A stretch of DNA of 41,695 bases from an uncultured Verrucomicrobiae bacterium (GTDB taxonomy: Bacteria; Verrucomicrobiota; Verrucomicrobiia; Limisphaerales; UBA1096). Position numbers and translations under genes: made by a program. Shown here piece after piece: positions 1 to 12,573 of the stretch. The stretch is taken from contig CALJHX010000021.1 in assembly GCA_937770485.1 (NCBI GenBank), forward strand, positions 1 through 41,695, given 5' to 3'. Within the stretch, counting starts at the first letter, position 1. Each line of letters begins with the position of its first letter. The notes beneath the pieces were generated by a model. It saw nothing but the letters and a program-made list of their open reading frames with translations. It was not told the DNA's origin and did not search any database.

Positions 1-2060
1 GTCACCTTCGCTGGTAAATCCACATTAATATCATTGACCCGATACGTGTTGATCCCGCTAGACAATGAGATCAGCGCGCTTGTGTATAACAGCGTCCCAG
101 GCTCTTGAGCTCCATAAGCACCGGAATCAAAACCTGAACTCGGATCAGTGCCATCATTTGCGTAAATCTTTAACGTCGCCTTGGCTGTGCTCCCGCTGAC
201 TGACTCCGTGTATGCCTCAAAAGCAAACTCTCCCAACCGCCGGCCACCAGTCCCCAAAGTCGATCTCATCACCAAACTCAACTCCCGAATCGTACACCGC
301 CTCGTAAGTCGTGTGCGTTGCGTTGTAGATAACCCCGCCTATAGAACCATTGGTCGGGAACGTCGTGATCCTCACCTCTACATCGTCACCGTCATTGTCC
401 GTCACTCCCAATGTAATGTTCTTGGGAGCATCGGTCGTCACATTCTCAGTCTGGTTCGATGCCACCGGCACATTGTTGGCCGCCACCGCGATCGTCACCG
501 TAGCCGTGTCACTGCCACCGTTACCATCGATCACTTCATACACAAAACTGTCAGAACCCGTGTAACCACTCTTAGGCGTGTACTTCACCACCACACTGTC
601 CTTGTCATACGCTGTCACCTTCGCTGTGAAATCATCATCCTGGTTCGAACTGCCAGACCGGTACAACTTCCATCCCGATGCGTCCTTCTGCCAGAAATCA
701 TCCAGACTGCTCCCCACATCATCCCCTCCGGCCATGATCAACGCCGCTTCCTGACCGGAAGCTAAACCGCTAAACCCAACCGTCCAGGTCACCTTCGCTG
801 GTAAATCCACATTAATATCATTGACCCGATACGTGTTGATCCCGCTAGACAATGAGATCAGCGCGCTTGTGTATAACAGCGTCCCAGGCTCTTGAGCTCC
901 ATAAGCACCGGAATCAAAACCTGAACTCGGATCAGTGCCATCATTTGCGTAAATCTTTAACGTCGCCTTGGCTGTGCTCCCGCTGACTGACTCCGTGTAT
1001 GCCTCAAAAGCAAACTCTCCCAACCGCCGGCCACCATCCCCAAAGTCGATCTCATCACCAAACTCAACTCCCGAATCGTACACCGCCTCGTAAGTCGTGT
1101 GCGTTGCGTTGTAGATAACCCCGCCTATAGAACCATTGGTCGGGAACGTCGTGATCCTCACCTCTACATCGTCACCGTCATTGTCCGTCACTCCCAATGT
1201 AATGTTCTTAGGAGCATCGGTCGTCACATTCTCAGTCTGGTTCGATGCCACCGGCACATTGTTGGCCGCCACCGCGATCGTCACCGTAGCCGTGTCACTG
1301 CCACCGTTACCATCGATCACTTCATACACAAAACTGTCAGAACCCGTGTAACCACTCTTAGGCGTGTACTTCACCACCACACTGTCCTTGTCATACGCTG
1401 TCACCTTCGCTGTGAAATCATCATCCTGGTTCGAACTGCCAGACCGGTACAACTTCCATCCTGATGCGTCCTTCTGCCAGAAATCATCCAGACTGCTCCC
1501 CACATCATCCCCTCCGGCCATGATCAACGCCGCTTCCTGACCGGAAGCTAAACCGCTAAACCCTACCGTCCAGGTCACCTTCGCTGGTAAATCCACATTA
1601 ATATCATTGACCCGATACGTGTTGATCCCGCTAGACAATGAGATCAGCGCGCTTGTGTATAACAGCGTCCCAGGCTCTTGAGCTCCATAAGCACCGGAAT
1701 CAAAACCTGAACTCGGATCAGTGCCATCATTTGCGTAAATCTTTAACGTCGCCTTGGCTGTGCTCCCGCTGACTGACTCCGTGTATGCCTCAAAAGCAAA
1801 CTCTCCCAACCGCCGGCCACCATCCCCAAAGTCGATCTCATCACCAAACTCAACTCCCGAATCGTACACCGCCTCGTAAGTCGTGTGCGTTGCGTTGTAG
1901 ATAACCCCGCCTATAGAACCATTGGTCGGGAACGTCGTGATCCTCACCTCTACATCGTCACCGTCATTGTCCGTCACTCCCAATGTAATGTTCTTAGGCG
2001 CATCGGTCGTCACATTCTCAGTCTGGTTCGATGCCACCGGCACATTGTTGGCCGCCACCG
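1..2060. repeat. Near-identical 786-bp tandem repeat (2.6 copies)
   Basis: Direct tandem repeat with a 786-bp period (262 codons): about 1275-2060, 489-1274, and a partial copy 1-488 cut by the window edge. Position 788 pairs with 1574, and position 1 pairs with 788 because of one extra base near 250. Copies differ at only a handful of positions seen by eye (for example near 425/1211, 680/1462 and 776/1562). This points to recent duplication or gene conversion within the gene, and it is a place where short-read assembly easily goes wrong. Confidence 0.95.
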
Positions 2061-2934
2061 TGATGCTCACCGTAGCCGTGTCTGTTCCCGAACCATCGGT
2101 GACTTCATAGGTGAAGTCATCTGATCCTGTATAGCCTGAGGCCGGCGTATACTTCACCACCACACTATCTTTGTCATACGCCGTGACTTTCGCAGTGAAA
2201 TCATCCGGCTGTGTTGCATCACTCGTTTGATACAATTTCCAATCCGATCCATCTTTCTGCCAGAAATCATCCAGACTGCTGCCCGTGACATCCTGCCCGC
2301 CAAGGATCAGAGCCGCACGGTTGTTCGCAGATGCTTCACTGCCACTCACACCACTAAACTCTACCGTCCAAGTCAGTTTGGAGTTGGTAGGCAGGTCCAG
2401 ATCCGCAATGTTGGCCACTTGATAGGTTTTAAAGCCTTCCGACAATGTGATTGTGTTGCTAGTAAACAACAAAGTGCTAGGTGCCTTTGACGAGGCAAGC
2501 GTTCCACCTGTTCCCGGGTAATCTGCCCCATCATTAGCATAGATTCTAAGAATCGCAGTGGGTGAGGATATAGCAGCGCTAATCTCTGCATAAGCTTCGA
2601 AGCTAATCTCGCTCAACCGACGACCGCCAGTCCCTAAATCAATCTCATCACCAAATTCCGTACCTGTCTTAAAATAGGCCTCGTAAAGTGATGCGGTATG
2701 CGATGCGTTGTAGATGACCCCGCCTATTGTGCCGTTAGATGGGTAATCGGTAATCTTCACCTCAACATTGTCACCATCATTGTCTGTAATACTCAGGATT
2801 ATATTTTTCGACAGTTCTACAGTGACATTCTCGCTCTGGTTTGATGCTACAGGATCGTCAGCAAACAAGCTTGCTATCGGCATCAGAAGAACAGCAAATA
2901 AACAGCCCAGTTTTAAGGAGGTTTTGTTTTTCAT
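1..2934 (-). CDS. Secreted tandem-module Ig/cadherin-like protein, 3' end outside window, frameshifted
   Basis: A large exported, probably surface or extracellular protein. The chosen ATG at 2934 begins a clear Sec signal peptide (MKNKTSLKLG, then a hydrophobic stretch ending near ASLFA-DD); an upstream in-frame ATG at 3039 only adds a non-signal extension. The mature part is a string of modules. Each opens with VASNQ.ENV and DNDGD, resembling bacterial Ig/cadherin-like domains with their YTP..GYTGSD.F.YEV.DG..TDTATV ending. Inside is a beta-rich insert with conserved EFGDEID, IYANDG, LLYTS, TWTV.FSG and SLDDFWQKD motifs. Module 1 (about 2061-2860) is divergent; modules 2 to 4 are near-identical. 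In module 4 one extra base near 250 shifts the frame and gives a stop at about 217-219, although the downstream DNA still matches the repeat in the other frame to the window edge. The function is unknown; adhesion or carbohydrate binding would be a guess. Confidence 0.75.
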
Positions 2935-3585
2935 ATTTAAGCTTTTGGTGAAAGTAGTTTTTAGCAAAACGGTAAAATTATCTTGGCACAGCCAATTCAA
3001 TTCAGATATTCGCGAGAAACCGAGCTTAAAGTCAACCAATAAAATGACTTAAAATAAAATGACTTTCACTCACTTAACCCGTTGCGCAGCTGTAACTGGA
3101 TATTAGTTGGGATTGTGTATAAACTCAATGAATCTGCGTGCCTAAGCCCCTTGCTTTCAGTGCTTAAACAGCTATTTTCACACTAAGCTCATCGGGTGCG
3201 TCTTTTTCTGGCGAATGAATTCCTGCAACGGTTACAATGAAGCTTCGTAACGCGATAAGCATATTTTCGAGTCAAAAGCAGCCTGTATCGACCATCGGAT
3301 TAATTACGACCACAGCATCATATCTGGCAGAATGCTGAGGATGGAACCGCTCACGGTAATAGAGGGTTTCTCGTTCCGGAGACGGGTACCGGTCCGTTTC
3401 CAGTCGTGTGACTCGGTTTCGCAGGACTTGTCTGTGACCTTGTCGTCGCGCTCTGAGGCAACCTCGAGCGGGTATTGGTCTATCCAGTCATGGATCGGCT
3501 TTCGCACCCAATTGCCGCGTTTGGTCAAGCGGCCGCTCACATTGCTGTTGCGAAATGGTGCCAAGCCCATACCCTGTGCCCCCCT
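2935..3585. other. Intergenic region between the divergent repeat-protein gene and lpxI
   Basis: About 650 bases with lower GC than the flanking plus-strand genes. It must hold the promoters of both divergent genes, but I see no confident -35/-10 pair, riboswitch or tRNA. Short open frames exist on both strands at about 3304-3613, but none shows a recognisable motif or a plausible ribosome binding site, so none is called as a gene. Confidence 0.5.
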
Positions 3586-4413
3586 GTGGATACATCGAAC
3601 ATCCAGTCACTAGGCATTATCGCGGGAAGCCACGAGTTGCCATTGCTAATCGCCCGCGAGGCTCGCCGTCAAGGCATGCCGCACATCGTCGCGGTGGCGT
3701 TTCAGGATGAAACTTCTCCTGAAATCGAGTCTGTGGCCGACGAGGTCGAGTGGCTCCGGGTCGGCCAATTAGCCAAACTGATCAAGGCGTTCAGCAACCG
3801 CAACGTGCTGCATTGTGTGATGGCAGGGCAGATTGCGCCGAAAAACCTGTTCGAGTTTCGGCCCGATCTAAAAACAGCCGCAATGCTCTTTCGTCTTAAG
3901 GAACGTAATGCACATACGATTTTTGGCGCAATCGGGGACGAACTAGCCAAGGGCGGCGTTAAACTGATAGAAGCAATCCCATGGCTTGGCCAAGCGATGC
4001 CAGGCCCGAATTTCCAGCTTGGCCCAAAGTTGACGAAGCAACAGCGTGAAGACATCTCCCTCGGCTACCGCTTGGCCAAGGAGATTTCCCTACTGGAAGT
4101 TGGGCAGACCGTCATCGTCAAGGAAGGCACGGTGTTGGCTGTCGAGGGATTTGAGGGTACCGATGCCTGCCTTCGGCGCGGCGGCGAACTGGCCGGGCCC
4201 AAAGGTGGGGGCGTGGCTGTCAAGGTTGCTAAGGAGAACCACGACATGCGCTTTGATATTCCTTGCATTGGGCAGTTAACCTTGGAATCCTGCGCCGCGT
4301 CCAAGATCGCCGTCCTGGCGGTTGAATCCTCCAAGACCATCCTGCTGGAGCGCGAGGAAGTGGAGTCCCTAAGCCATGCGAATGGGATTACCGTGACCAC
4401 GGTCGCTCCGTAG
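3586..4413 (+). CDS. lpxI: UDP-2,3-diacylglucosamine diphosphatase LpxI
   Basis: Hydrolyses UDP-2,3-diacylglucosamine to lipid X and UMP in lipid A synthesis, replacing LpxH in many bacteria. The protein of about 275 aa opens with SLGIIAGSHELPLLIAREAR, the typical LpxI N-terminus. Further in it carries VEGFEGTDACLRRGGEL, matching the conserved acidic EGTDA region of the DUF1009 domain, and ends with the conserved CAASKIAVLAVE region. The GTG at 3586 gives family-typical length; in-frame starts upstream (TTG 3475, ATG 3490) add residues unlike the family. A GCTTGGCCAAGC palindrome encodes the LGQ of PWLGQAMPG, and a second copy lies at 4071. It heads a plus-strand group with the 166-aa gene and gnd. 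No Shine-Dalgarno is obvious, so the start is uncertain. Confidence 0.88.
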   Translation: MDTSNIQSLGIIAGSHELPLLIAREARRQGMPHIVAVAFQDETSPEIESVADEVEWLRVGQLAKLIKAFSNRNVLHCVMAGQIAPKNLFEFRPDLKTAAMLFRLKERNAHTIFGAIGDELAKGGVKLIEAIPWLGQAMPGPNFQLGPKLTKQQREDISLGYRLAKEISLLEVGQTVIVKEGTVLAVEGFEGTDACLRRGGELAGPKGGGVAVKVAKENHDMRFDIPCIGQLTLESCAASKIAVLAVESSKTILLEREEVESLSHANGITVTTVAP

Positions 4414-4435
4414 CCGGACATTACAAAAAAAACAC

Positions 4436-4936
4436 ATGCTCACCTTCCACGAGTTGATCGGATTCATGTCGCCCAAGATGGCGAACCAGATCCTCGAAGA
4501 CACGCAGACGAACAACCGCGAGGTTTACCGGGCGCTGGTAGCCTCCATGGCGCAAGCGCAGAAAATGCGCCCGGTGTTCATTGGGCGCCAGCCCAAGGAA
4601 CGCAGGCACAAGGGTTTCGTCCAGGTACTCTCCCGTGCCGGCTCGGAGGAGCACTCCGGTAACCTGATCCGTGGCTGGCTGTTCAAGGAGCACAAGGACG
4701 TTCTCATCGTATTCCTTGGCAAACTGGGCATTGAGCACAAGGATGGAATGGTGGATGATCTGCCTGAATCGATCAGTGATGAAGTGCTCAACGCCGCCGT
4801 TGACCTGTTGATTGAAAAGTACGAACAGGAATTGGTTGCCGTTTACTTGACTGCCTTCAACGCCTCAAACGAAAACCGCTGGGGCAATCTGGACACCCTG
4901 CTGGCCGAGGACGAGAGGCTGCAGTTTCACGGCTAA
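4436..4936 (+). CDS. Conserved-looking 166-aa protein of unknown function
   Basis: A soluble, probably cytoplasmic protein with no signal peptide or membrane segment. It begins MLTFHELIGFMSPKMANQIL and contains IGRQPKERRHKGF, a hydrophobic DVLIVFLGKLGI strand and an acidic C-terminus. I do not recognise the family. It lies 22 nt after lpxI and 29 nt before gnd on the same strand with similar composition, so co-transcription is likely. The N-terminal helix-rich stretch and mixed charge suggest a small alpha/beta fold, but that is inference. The ATG at 4436 is the first start after the lpxI stop. Confidence 0.7.
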   Translation: MLTFHELIGFMSPKMANQILEDTQTNNREVYRALVASMAQAQKMRPVFIGRQPKERRHKGFVQVLSRAGSEEHSGNLIRGWLFKEHKDVLIVFLGKLGIEHKDGMVDDLPESISDEVLNAAVDLLIEKYEQELVAVYLTAFNASNENRWGNLDTLLAEDERLQFHG

Positions 4937-4965
4937 TATGTTGGTAACATAGACAAGCAACCGTA

Positions 4966-6420
4966 ATGGAACCCAAAGGAGATATCGCATTGATCGGATT
5001 GGCTGTCATGGGCCAAAACCTGATCCTCAATATGAATGACCACGGCTTCACGGTCGTGGCCTACAATCGTACAGTGTCCAAGGTGGACGACTTCATGAAC
5101 GGCCCAGCCAAGGACACCAACATTATCGGGGCCCAGTCGATCGAAGAAATGGTCGCCCACCTCAAGCGACCGCGCCGCGTGATGATGCTCGTCAAGGCCG
5201 GCCAACCGGTGGACGACTTCATCGACCGTGTCATCCCCTACCTCGAGCAGGGCGACATCATCATCGACGGCGGCAACTCACTCTATCAGGACAGCATCCG
5301 TCGCACCGAGTACCTGCGGGCACGCGGATTGCTCTTCGTCGGCACTGGCGTCTCCGGTGGCGAGGAAGGCGCGCGCCGCGGCCCCTCGATCATGCCGGGA
5401 GGCCACCCGGACGCCTGGCCGCACGTGAAGAAAATTTTCCAAGCCATCTCGGCCAAGGTCGATGACGGTGCGCCGTGCTGCGACTGGGTCGGTAACGACG
5501 GCGCCGGCCACTACGTCAAGATGGTGCACAACGGTATCGAGTACGGCGACATGCAGCTAATCTGTGAGGCCTACCACTTGATGAAGGACGGCCTGGGAAT
5601 GAGCGCCGACGAGATGCACAAGGTGTTTGCCGAATGGAACGAGGGCGACCTCGACTCGTACCTCATTGAGATCACCCGCGACATCCTCGGCTACCGCGAC
5701 AGCGACGGCGCGCCGCTGGTTGACAAGATCCTCGACACTGCCGGCCAAAAAGGCACCGGCAAATGGACAGTCATCAATTCCGCCGAGTTGGGCATCCCAA
5801 TCACCCTCATCGGCGAGGCGGTCTTTTCACGCTGCATCTCTGCAATGAAGGATGAGCGCGTCATCGCCTCGAAAAAGCTCCGCGGCCCAAAGCCGATCAT
5901 CAAGACCAACCGCGAAAAATTCATTGACGACATCCGCAGCGCCCTCTACGCCTCGAAAATCATTTCGTACGCGCAAGGCTTCATGCTGCTCCGCGCAGCA
6001 GCAGCCGAGTACGGCTGGAAGCTCAACTACGGCGAGATCGCCCTCATGTGGCGCGGCGGCTGTATCATCCGCAGTCAGTTTCTCGGCAAAATCAAGGAGG
6101 CATTCGACAAGCGCAAGCGGCTGTCGAACCTGCTGCTCGACCCACACTTCAAGCGCGAGATCCGCAAGAACCAGCGCGGCTGGCGCAACGTCGTGGCCAC
6201 TGCCGCCAAGAAGGGCATCCCGGCACCCGCCTTCTCGACCGCACTCAGCTTCTTCGACGCCTTCCGCAGCGAGACGCTCCCTGCCAACCTGCTGCAAGCT
6301 CAACGCGATTATTTCGGCGCACACACTTACGAGCGCATCGACCGCGAGCGGGGCGAGTTTTACCACACGAACTGGACCGGCCGCGGCGGCAACGTCTCCT
6401 CCTCCACTTACGACGCTTGA
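4966..6420 (+). CDS. gnd: 6-phosphogluconate dehydrogenase, decarboxylating
   Basis: Oxidises 6-phosphogluconate to ribulose 5-phosphate and CO2 with NADP+ in the oxidative pentose phosphate pathway. The 484-aa length fits the long dimeric form. Visible motifs in order: the N-terminal Rossmann stretch GLAVMGQNLILNMNDHGF with NRT, the substrate loop VSGGEEGARRGPSIMPGG (about residues 128-145), the catalytic-lysine signature KMVHNGIEYGDMQLICEAY, GTGKWT, and the late GGCIIRSQFL. The ATG at 4966 places the Rossmann motif where the family has it. A HAD phosphatase gene follows after two bases, which suggests coupled translation. Confidence 0.97.
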   Translation: MEPKGDIALIGLAVMGQNLILNMNDHGFTVVAYNRTVSKVDDFMNGPAKDTNIIGAQSIEEMVAHLKRPRRVMMLVKAGQPVDDFIDRVIPYLEQGDIIIDGGNSLYQDSIRRTEYLRARGLLFVGTGVSGGEEGARRGPSIMPGGHPDAWPHVKKIFQAISAKVDDGAPCCDWVGNDGAGHYVKMVHNGIEYGDMQLICEAYHLMKDGLGMSADEMHKVFAEWNEGDLDSYLIEITRDILGYRDSDGAPLVDKILDTAGQKGTGKWTVINSAELGIPITLIGEAVFSRCISAMKDERVIASKKLRGPKPIIKTNREKFIDDIRSALYASKIISYAQGFMLLRAAAAEYGWKLNYGEIALMWRGGCIIRSQFLGKIKEAFDKRKRLSNLLLDPHFKREIRKNQRGWRNVVATAAKKGIPAPAFSTALSFFDAFRSETLPANLLQAQRDYFGAHTYERIDRERGEFYHTNWTGRGGNVSSSTYDA

Positions 6421-6422
6421 TC

Positions 6423-9294
<2,872 letters not shown>

Positions 9295-9313
9295 GCTAAT
9301 AGTAGAATAAGCC

Positions 9314-9466
9314 TTGAACGACACACTGTCTGAAGTTAAGCAGATGGTGCGTGATCACTTGATGGCGTTATCCGGCGAGGAATGGTTTTGCATGGGGTCG
9401 CGAATATTCGACACCACCCAGTGCATGGTGCTGGCCTCATTCCCTGACCAAGCGGGTTTACAGTGA
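9314..9466 (+). CDS. Possible 50-aa protein or remnant
   Basis: A short frame from TTG 9314 (or an internal ATG at 9344) to TGA 9464-9466. It encodes a helical peptide with LSEVKQMVRDHLMALS, GEEWFCMGSRIFDT and CMVLASFP. The pattern of a charged helix, then M-x-x-x-x-F-D-T, then VLASFP reminds me of a family of short uncharacterised proteins with 'MFDTAR.LVLASLP', but I cannot verify this. It may be a degraded copy. It lies between thiC and the convergent uvrB. Confidence 0.35.
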   Translation: MNDTLSEVKQMVRDHLMALSGEEWFCMGSRIFDTTQCMVLASFPDQAGLQ

Positions 9467-9505
9467 TGCTTCTGCTTAAACCTAGTGCTTGCCCAATCGC
9501 TAAGA

Positions 9506-11554
9506 TCAGTTTTTGCGCTTGGTTTTCTTTTTTTGGAGGTAGGTGACGGCGCTTGGTTTGGGGCTGTTTTCCGCCCGGTCGCCGGTTAGGTTTTTGAGTT
9601 CGCTCACCTGGTCGCGAAGTAGCGCGGCTTTTTCAAATTCCAGTTTCTCCGCGGCCTCGAGCATCTCTTTTTCCAGTTCGCGAATGGTCTCGACAACGTC
9701 GAGGTCGCCCACTGACTCGCGCAGTGTCGCCGCGTTGGCCTGCTGACCGCCAAAGCGGTCGCCCAGTCGCTCCTCGATCGGGCGGCTTACGCTCTGCGGC
9801 GTAATGCCGTGCTTTTCGTTGTGGGCAATCTGCCGTTTGCGGCGGTACTCGCAGATACGCAGGAACTCGCAGATGCTCCGGGTTTTTTTGTCGGCATAAA
9901 GGATCACGTGCCCCTTTAAGTGTCGCGCCGCACGGCCGGCGGTTTGCACCAGGCTAGTCGTCGAGCGCAAGAATCCTTCCTTGTCAGCATCAAGGATAGC
10001 AACCAGCGACACCTCCGGAATATCCAACCCCTCCCGCAGCAGGTTGATGCCCACGAGTACGTCGAACTCGCCGTGCCTTAGTGCTCGCAAAATCTCGACC
10101 CGTTCGATCGCGCCAATATCGCTGTGCAAATAACGAACGTTAACGCCGATGTCAGCAAGGTAGTCGGTCAACTCCTCGGCAGTGCGTTTGGTCAACGTGG
10201 TCACTAGGACGCGCTCGTCCGCGTCGATACACTTTCGGGCCTCCTCGATAAGATCGTCGATCTGGCCCTTGAGCGGCTTGATGGTGATCCTCGGATCGAT
10301 AAGCCCGGTCGGCCGGACGATCTGCTCGACCACGTTGCCCTTGGCCCACTCGATCTCGCGCTGGGCAGGCGTAGCGCTGAGGTACAGCGTCTGGTTTTGG
10401 AGGGACTGGAACTCGGTGAAATTCAGTGGCCGATTATCCAGCGCACTGGGCAGGCGAAAACCGTGTTCCACCAAGACCGTCTTGCGGGAACGATCGCCGG
10501 CGAACATCCCCCCGATCTGCGGGACTGTGGCGTGCGACTCGTCGATTACCAGCAGGAAATCATTCGGGAAAAAGTCGACCAACGTACTTGGGCGGGAACC
10601 GGGAGGGCGGGCATTGAGATGGCGCGAATAATTCTCGATGCCGGAGCAAAAACCCATCTCAAGCATCATCTCGAGGTCGTACTCAGTACGCATCCGTATG
10701 CGCTGAGCCTCGAGCAGTTTCCCTTTTTTCTCCAACTCAGCGACGCGATGGCCAAGCTCGTCCCGAATGGTCACGAGGGCGCGTTTAATATTTTCCATCG
10801 GCGTGACGAACTGCTTGCCGGGAAAGATAACAACGCCAGGCAACGGTTCGAGTGTGTTGCCGGTGAGCGGGTCAAATTGGGTGATGCGATCAATCTCGTC
10901 TCCGAAAAACTCAACGCGAATCCCCTCTTCGGTTTCGGCCGGACGAATCTCGACTGTGTCCCCGCGCACGCGGAATTGGCTTCGCTCGAACTGAATGTCA
11001 TTACGTTCGTATTGAATCTCAACCAAGCGCGCCAGCAGGCGTTGCCGACCGAACTTCTCACCGACGCCGAGTCGAATGACCATTTCCTCGAAGTCTCTTT
11101 TTTCACCGACACCGTAAATGCACGAGACGCTTGCGACGACAACCACATCTCTCCGGGCGAGAAGCGAACTCATCGCCGAAAGGCGCAGACGCTCGATCTC
11201 GTCGTTGATGCTCGAGTCCTTCTCAATGAAAGTGTCGGTCTGCGGAATGTAGGCTTCCGGCTGGTAGTAGTCGAAATAACTTACAAAATACTCGACGGCG
11301 TTTTCCGGGAAGAACCCTTTGAACTCGGCGTATAATTGAGCAGCCAAGGTCTTGTTGTGGGAGATGATGAGTGTCGGCCGGTTGAGATTACGGATGACGT
11401 TGGCCACGGTAAAAGTCTTACCGGACCCGGTCACACCAAGCAACGTCTGGTGTGGTTCGCCAGCTAGCAAACCAGCGGTCAGTTTACGGATAGCCTCGGG
11501 CTGATCCCCCGCCGGCTCGAAGGGTGAATGAAGTTTGAACGCTTGGCCTTCCAC
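9506..11554 (-). CDS. uvrB: Excinuclease ABC subunit B UvrB
   Basis: DNA-damage verification helicase of nucleotide excision repair, partner of UvrA and UvrC. Seen in order: the N-terminal FKLHSPFEPAGDQPEAI; Walker A GVTGSGKTFT; the beta-hairpin region YYQPEAYIPQTDTFIEKD with the SVSCIYG strand; VIDESHATVPQ (Walker B); the helicase C half with REGLDIPEVSLV and QTAGRAARH; and the C-terminal UVR motif (LEKEMLEAAEKLEFEKAA). The tail is very lysine-rich (QKKKTKRKN). The GTG at 11554 gives about 682 aa with a normal N-terminus; an in-frame ATG at 11590 would add 12 residues and cannot be excluded. Confidence 0.96.
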   Translation of the reverse strand: MEGQAFKLHSPFEPAGDQPEAIRKLTAGLLAGEPHQTLLGVTGSGKTFTVANVIRNLNRPTLIISHNKTLAAQLYAEFKGFFPENAVEYFVSYFDYYQPEAYIPQTDTFIEKDSSINDEIERLRLSAMSSLLARRDVVVVASVSCIYGVGEKRDFEEMVIRLGVGEKFGRQRLLARLVEIQYERNDIQFERSQFRVRGDTVEIRPAETEEGIRVEFFGDEIDRITQFDPLTGNTLEPLPGVVIFPGKQFVTPMENIKRALVTIRDELGHRVAELEKKGKLLEAQRIRMRTEYDLEMMLEMGFCSGIENYSRHLNARPPGSRPSTLVDFFPNDFLLVIDESHATVPQIGGMFAGDRSRKTVLVEHGFRLPSALDNRPLNFTEFQSLQNQTLYLSATPAQREIEWAKGNVVEQIVRPTGLIDPRITIKPLKGQIDDLIEEARKCIDADERVLVTTLTKRTAEELTDYLADIGVNVRYLHSDIGAIERVEILRALRHGEFDVLVGINLLREGLDIPEVSLVAILDADKEGFLRSTTSLVQTAGRAARHLKGHVILYADKKTRSICEFLRICEYRRKRQIAHNEKHGITPQSVSRPIEERLGDRFGGQQANAATLRESVGDLDVVETIRELEKEMLEAAEKLEFEKAALLRDQVSELKNLTGDRAENSPKPSAVTYLQKKKTKRKN

Positions 11555-11590
11555 AAATCGGGCGCATGGCCATACCCAACCCGGCTGCAA

Positions 11591-12165
11591 ACCTCAAGCT
11601 AATGATGATCCCCGGCGAAGTTATAGAAACTATGCGCCCCAATGCGCGACAAGTCGTAGTTGGACGAAACCCCTTCAAGTTCGAACCACTGATTATCCAT
11701 ATGGAACTGTTTCCAATGTCCCCAAAATGCTCATACAACTCGTTCGCTTGCTCATGGGGCCGTTGCTGTTCCCTTGGTTTTTTAGATTTCAAGTCGTGGT
11801 GAAGAGGCATTGGGGCATACGCAGACGCCCGGTGTGTATTCTGGTAGAGCAGCTTGGTCGTGATGCGACCCATCAGTATAAACGGTAGAAGACTGGATCA
11901 AGAGATACCGATTCTCTATCGCTCATTCCACTCTTCGTCATCGCACCCAATTGAAGCACAGTCTGCTTAACGATCTGGACTTAAAGTTGTCCAGATCAAG
12001 GCTGATTTTCATCAAACCCGTTAGAATCTCAGGCCTCCAAGCCCAGTTCAATCGCTCTGTTAGTACTCAGAGCACTCGATAAGTTCTGGGTATTTTGTTC
12101 CAGAGCCGGAGTGGGTCCACCTTTCACCTTGGCCTGTGAAGACACTTTTGATCGCTGCGAGGTAT
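11591..12165. other. 575-bp gap without a confident gene
   Basis: Lower GC than its neighbours. Short open frames occur on both strands (for example minus 11484-11873 and plus 11535-11888), but none shows a motif I recognise, and their composition is unlike neighbouring proteins. The stretch also holds a perfect inverted repeat at 11972-11997. It may be a decayed gene or a non-coding RNA region; nothing in it is decisive. Confidence 0.4.
11972..11997. other. Perfect 9-bp inverted repeat (hairpin)
   Basis: GATCTGGAC at 11972-11980 pairs exactly with GTCCAGATC at 11989-11997 across an 8-base loop. It lies downstream of the minus-strand Nudix gene and upstream of uvrB. There is no T-run after it on either strand, so it is not a standard intrinsic terminator. 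It could be an RNA hairpin or an operator-like dyad. Confidence 0.4.
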
Positions 12166-12573
12166 CTACCGCCAGAGTGCTGCAGTGCCAACCAAGCGCT
12201 CAAGCAGCCGTTCATCGGCCGAAGGGAAATCGCGCTTTGCTAAGCGCTCTCTCGTGGCCCATTCGTACGCGGCGCAGCCGATGGCACGCGGCTCGCCCTT
12301 AGCCAATCGGCAAAGGAAGAATTTCAGGTGAACAGTTTTCCCGGGGTAGTCGTGGGTGATCTCCTCAAACGCCTGGCCAAGCGCAACCTCGATGCCCAGT
12401 TCCTCGTGAAGTTCCCGAACAAGGCAACCCTCAAACGTCTCCCCCGGCTCACGTTTGCCTCCGGGGAATTCCCACAAGCCAGCCAAGTGACTGCCTTCGA
12501 GGCGTTGGCTGATGAGAAGTTTTTGCTGGTGAAAAACCAGCCCGGCAGCGACGTCGATGGGCTTAACGGCCAA
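12166..12573 (-). CDS. Nudix hydrolase, MutT-like
   Basis: A Nudix pyrophosphohydrolase of about 135 aa; by resemblance to MutT it probably cleans oxidised dGTP, but other nucleotide substrates are possible. The Nudix box is complete: GGKREPGETFEGCLVRELHE followed by ELGI, fitting GX5EX7REUXEEXGU. Upstream SQRLEGSHLAGLWEFPGG is the typical MutT approach to the box. The TTG at 12573 gives MutT-like length and an 11-base overlap with the end of ugd; an ATG at 12618 would overlap by 56 bases and adds an atypical basic leader. Probably translated in the same operon as ugd. Confidence 0.87.
   Translation of the reverse strand: MAVKPIDVAAGLVFHQQKLLISQRLEGSHLAGLWEFPGGKREPGETFEGCLVRELHEELGIEVALGQAFEEITHDYPGKTVHLKFFLCRLAKGEPRAIGCAAYEWATRERLAKRDFPSADERLLERLVGTAALWR

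Noticed and set aside
1..2060. CRISPR-like or transposon repeats
   Set aside because: The 786-bp direct repeats are in frame inside one protein gene with a domain pattern, so they are coding modules.
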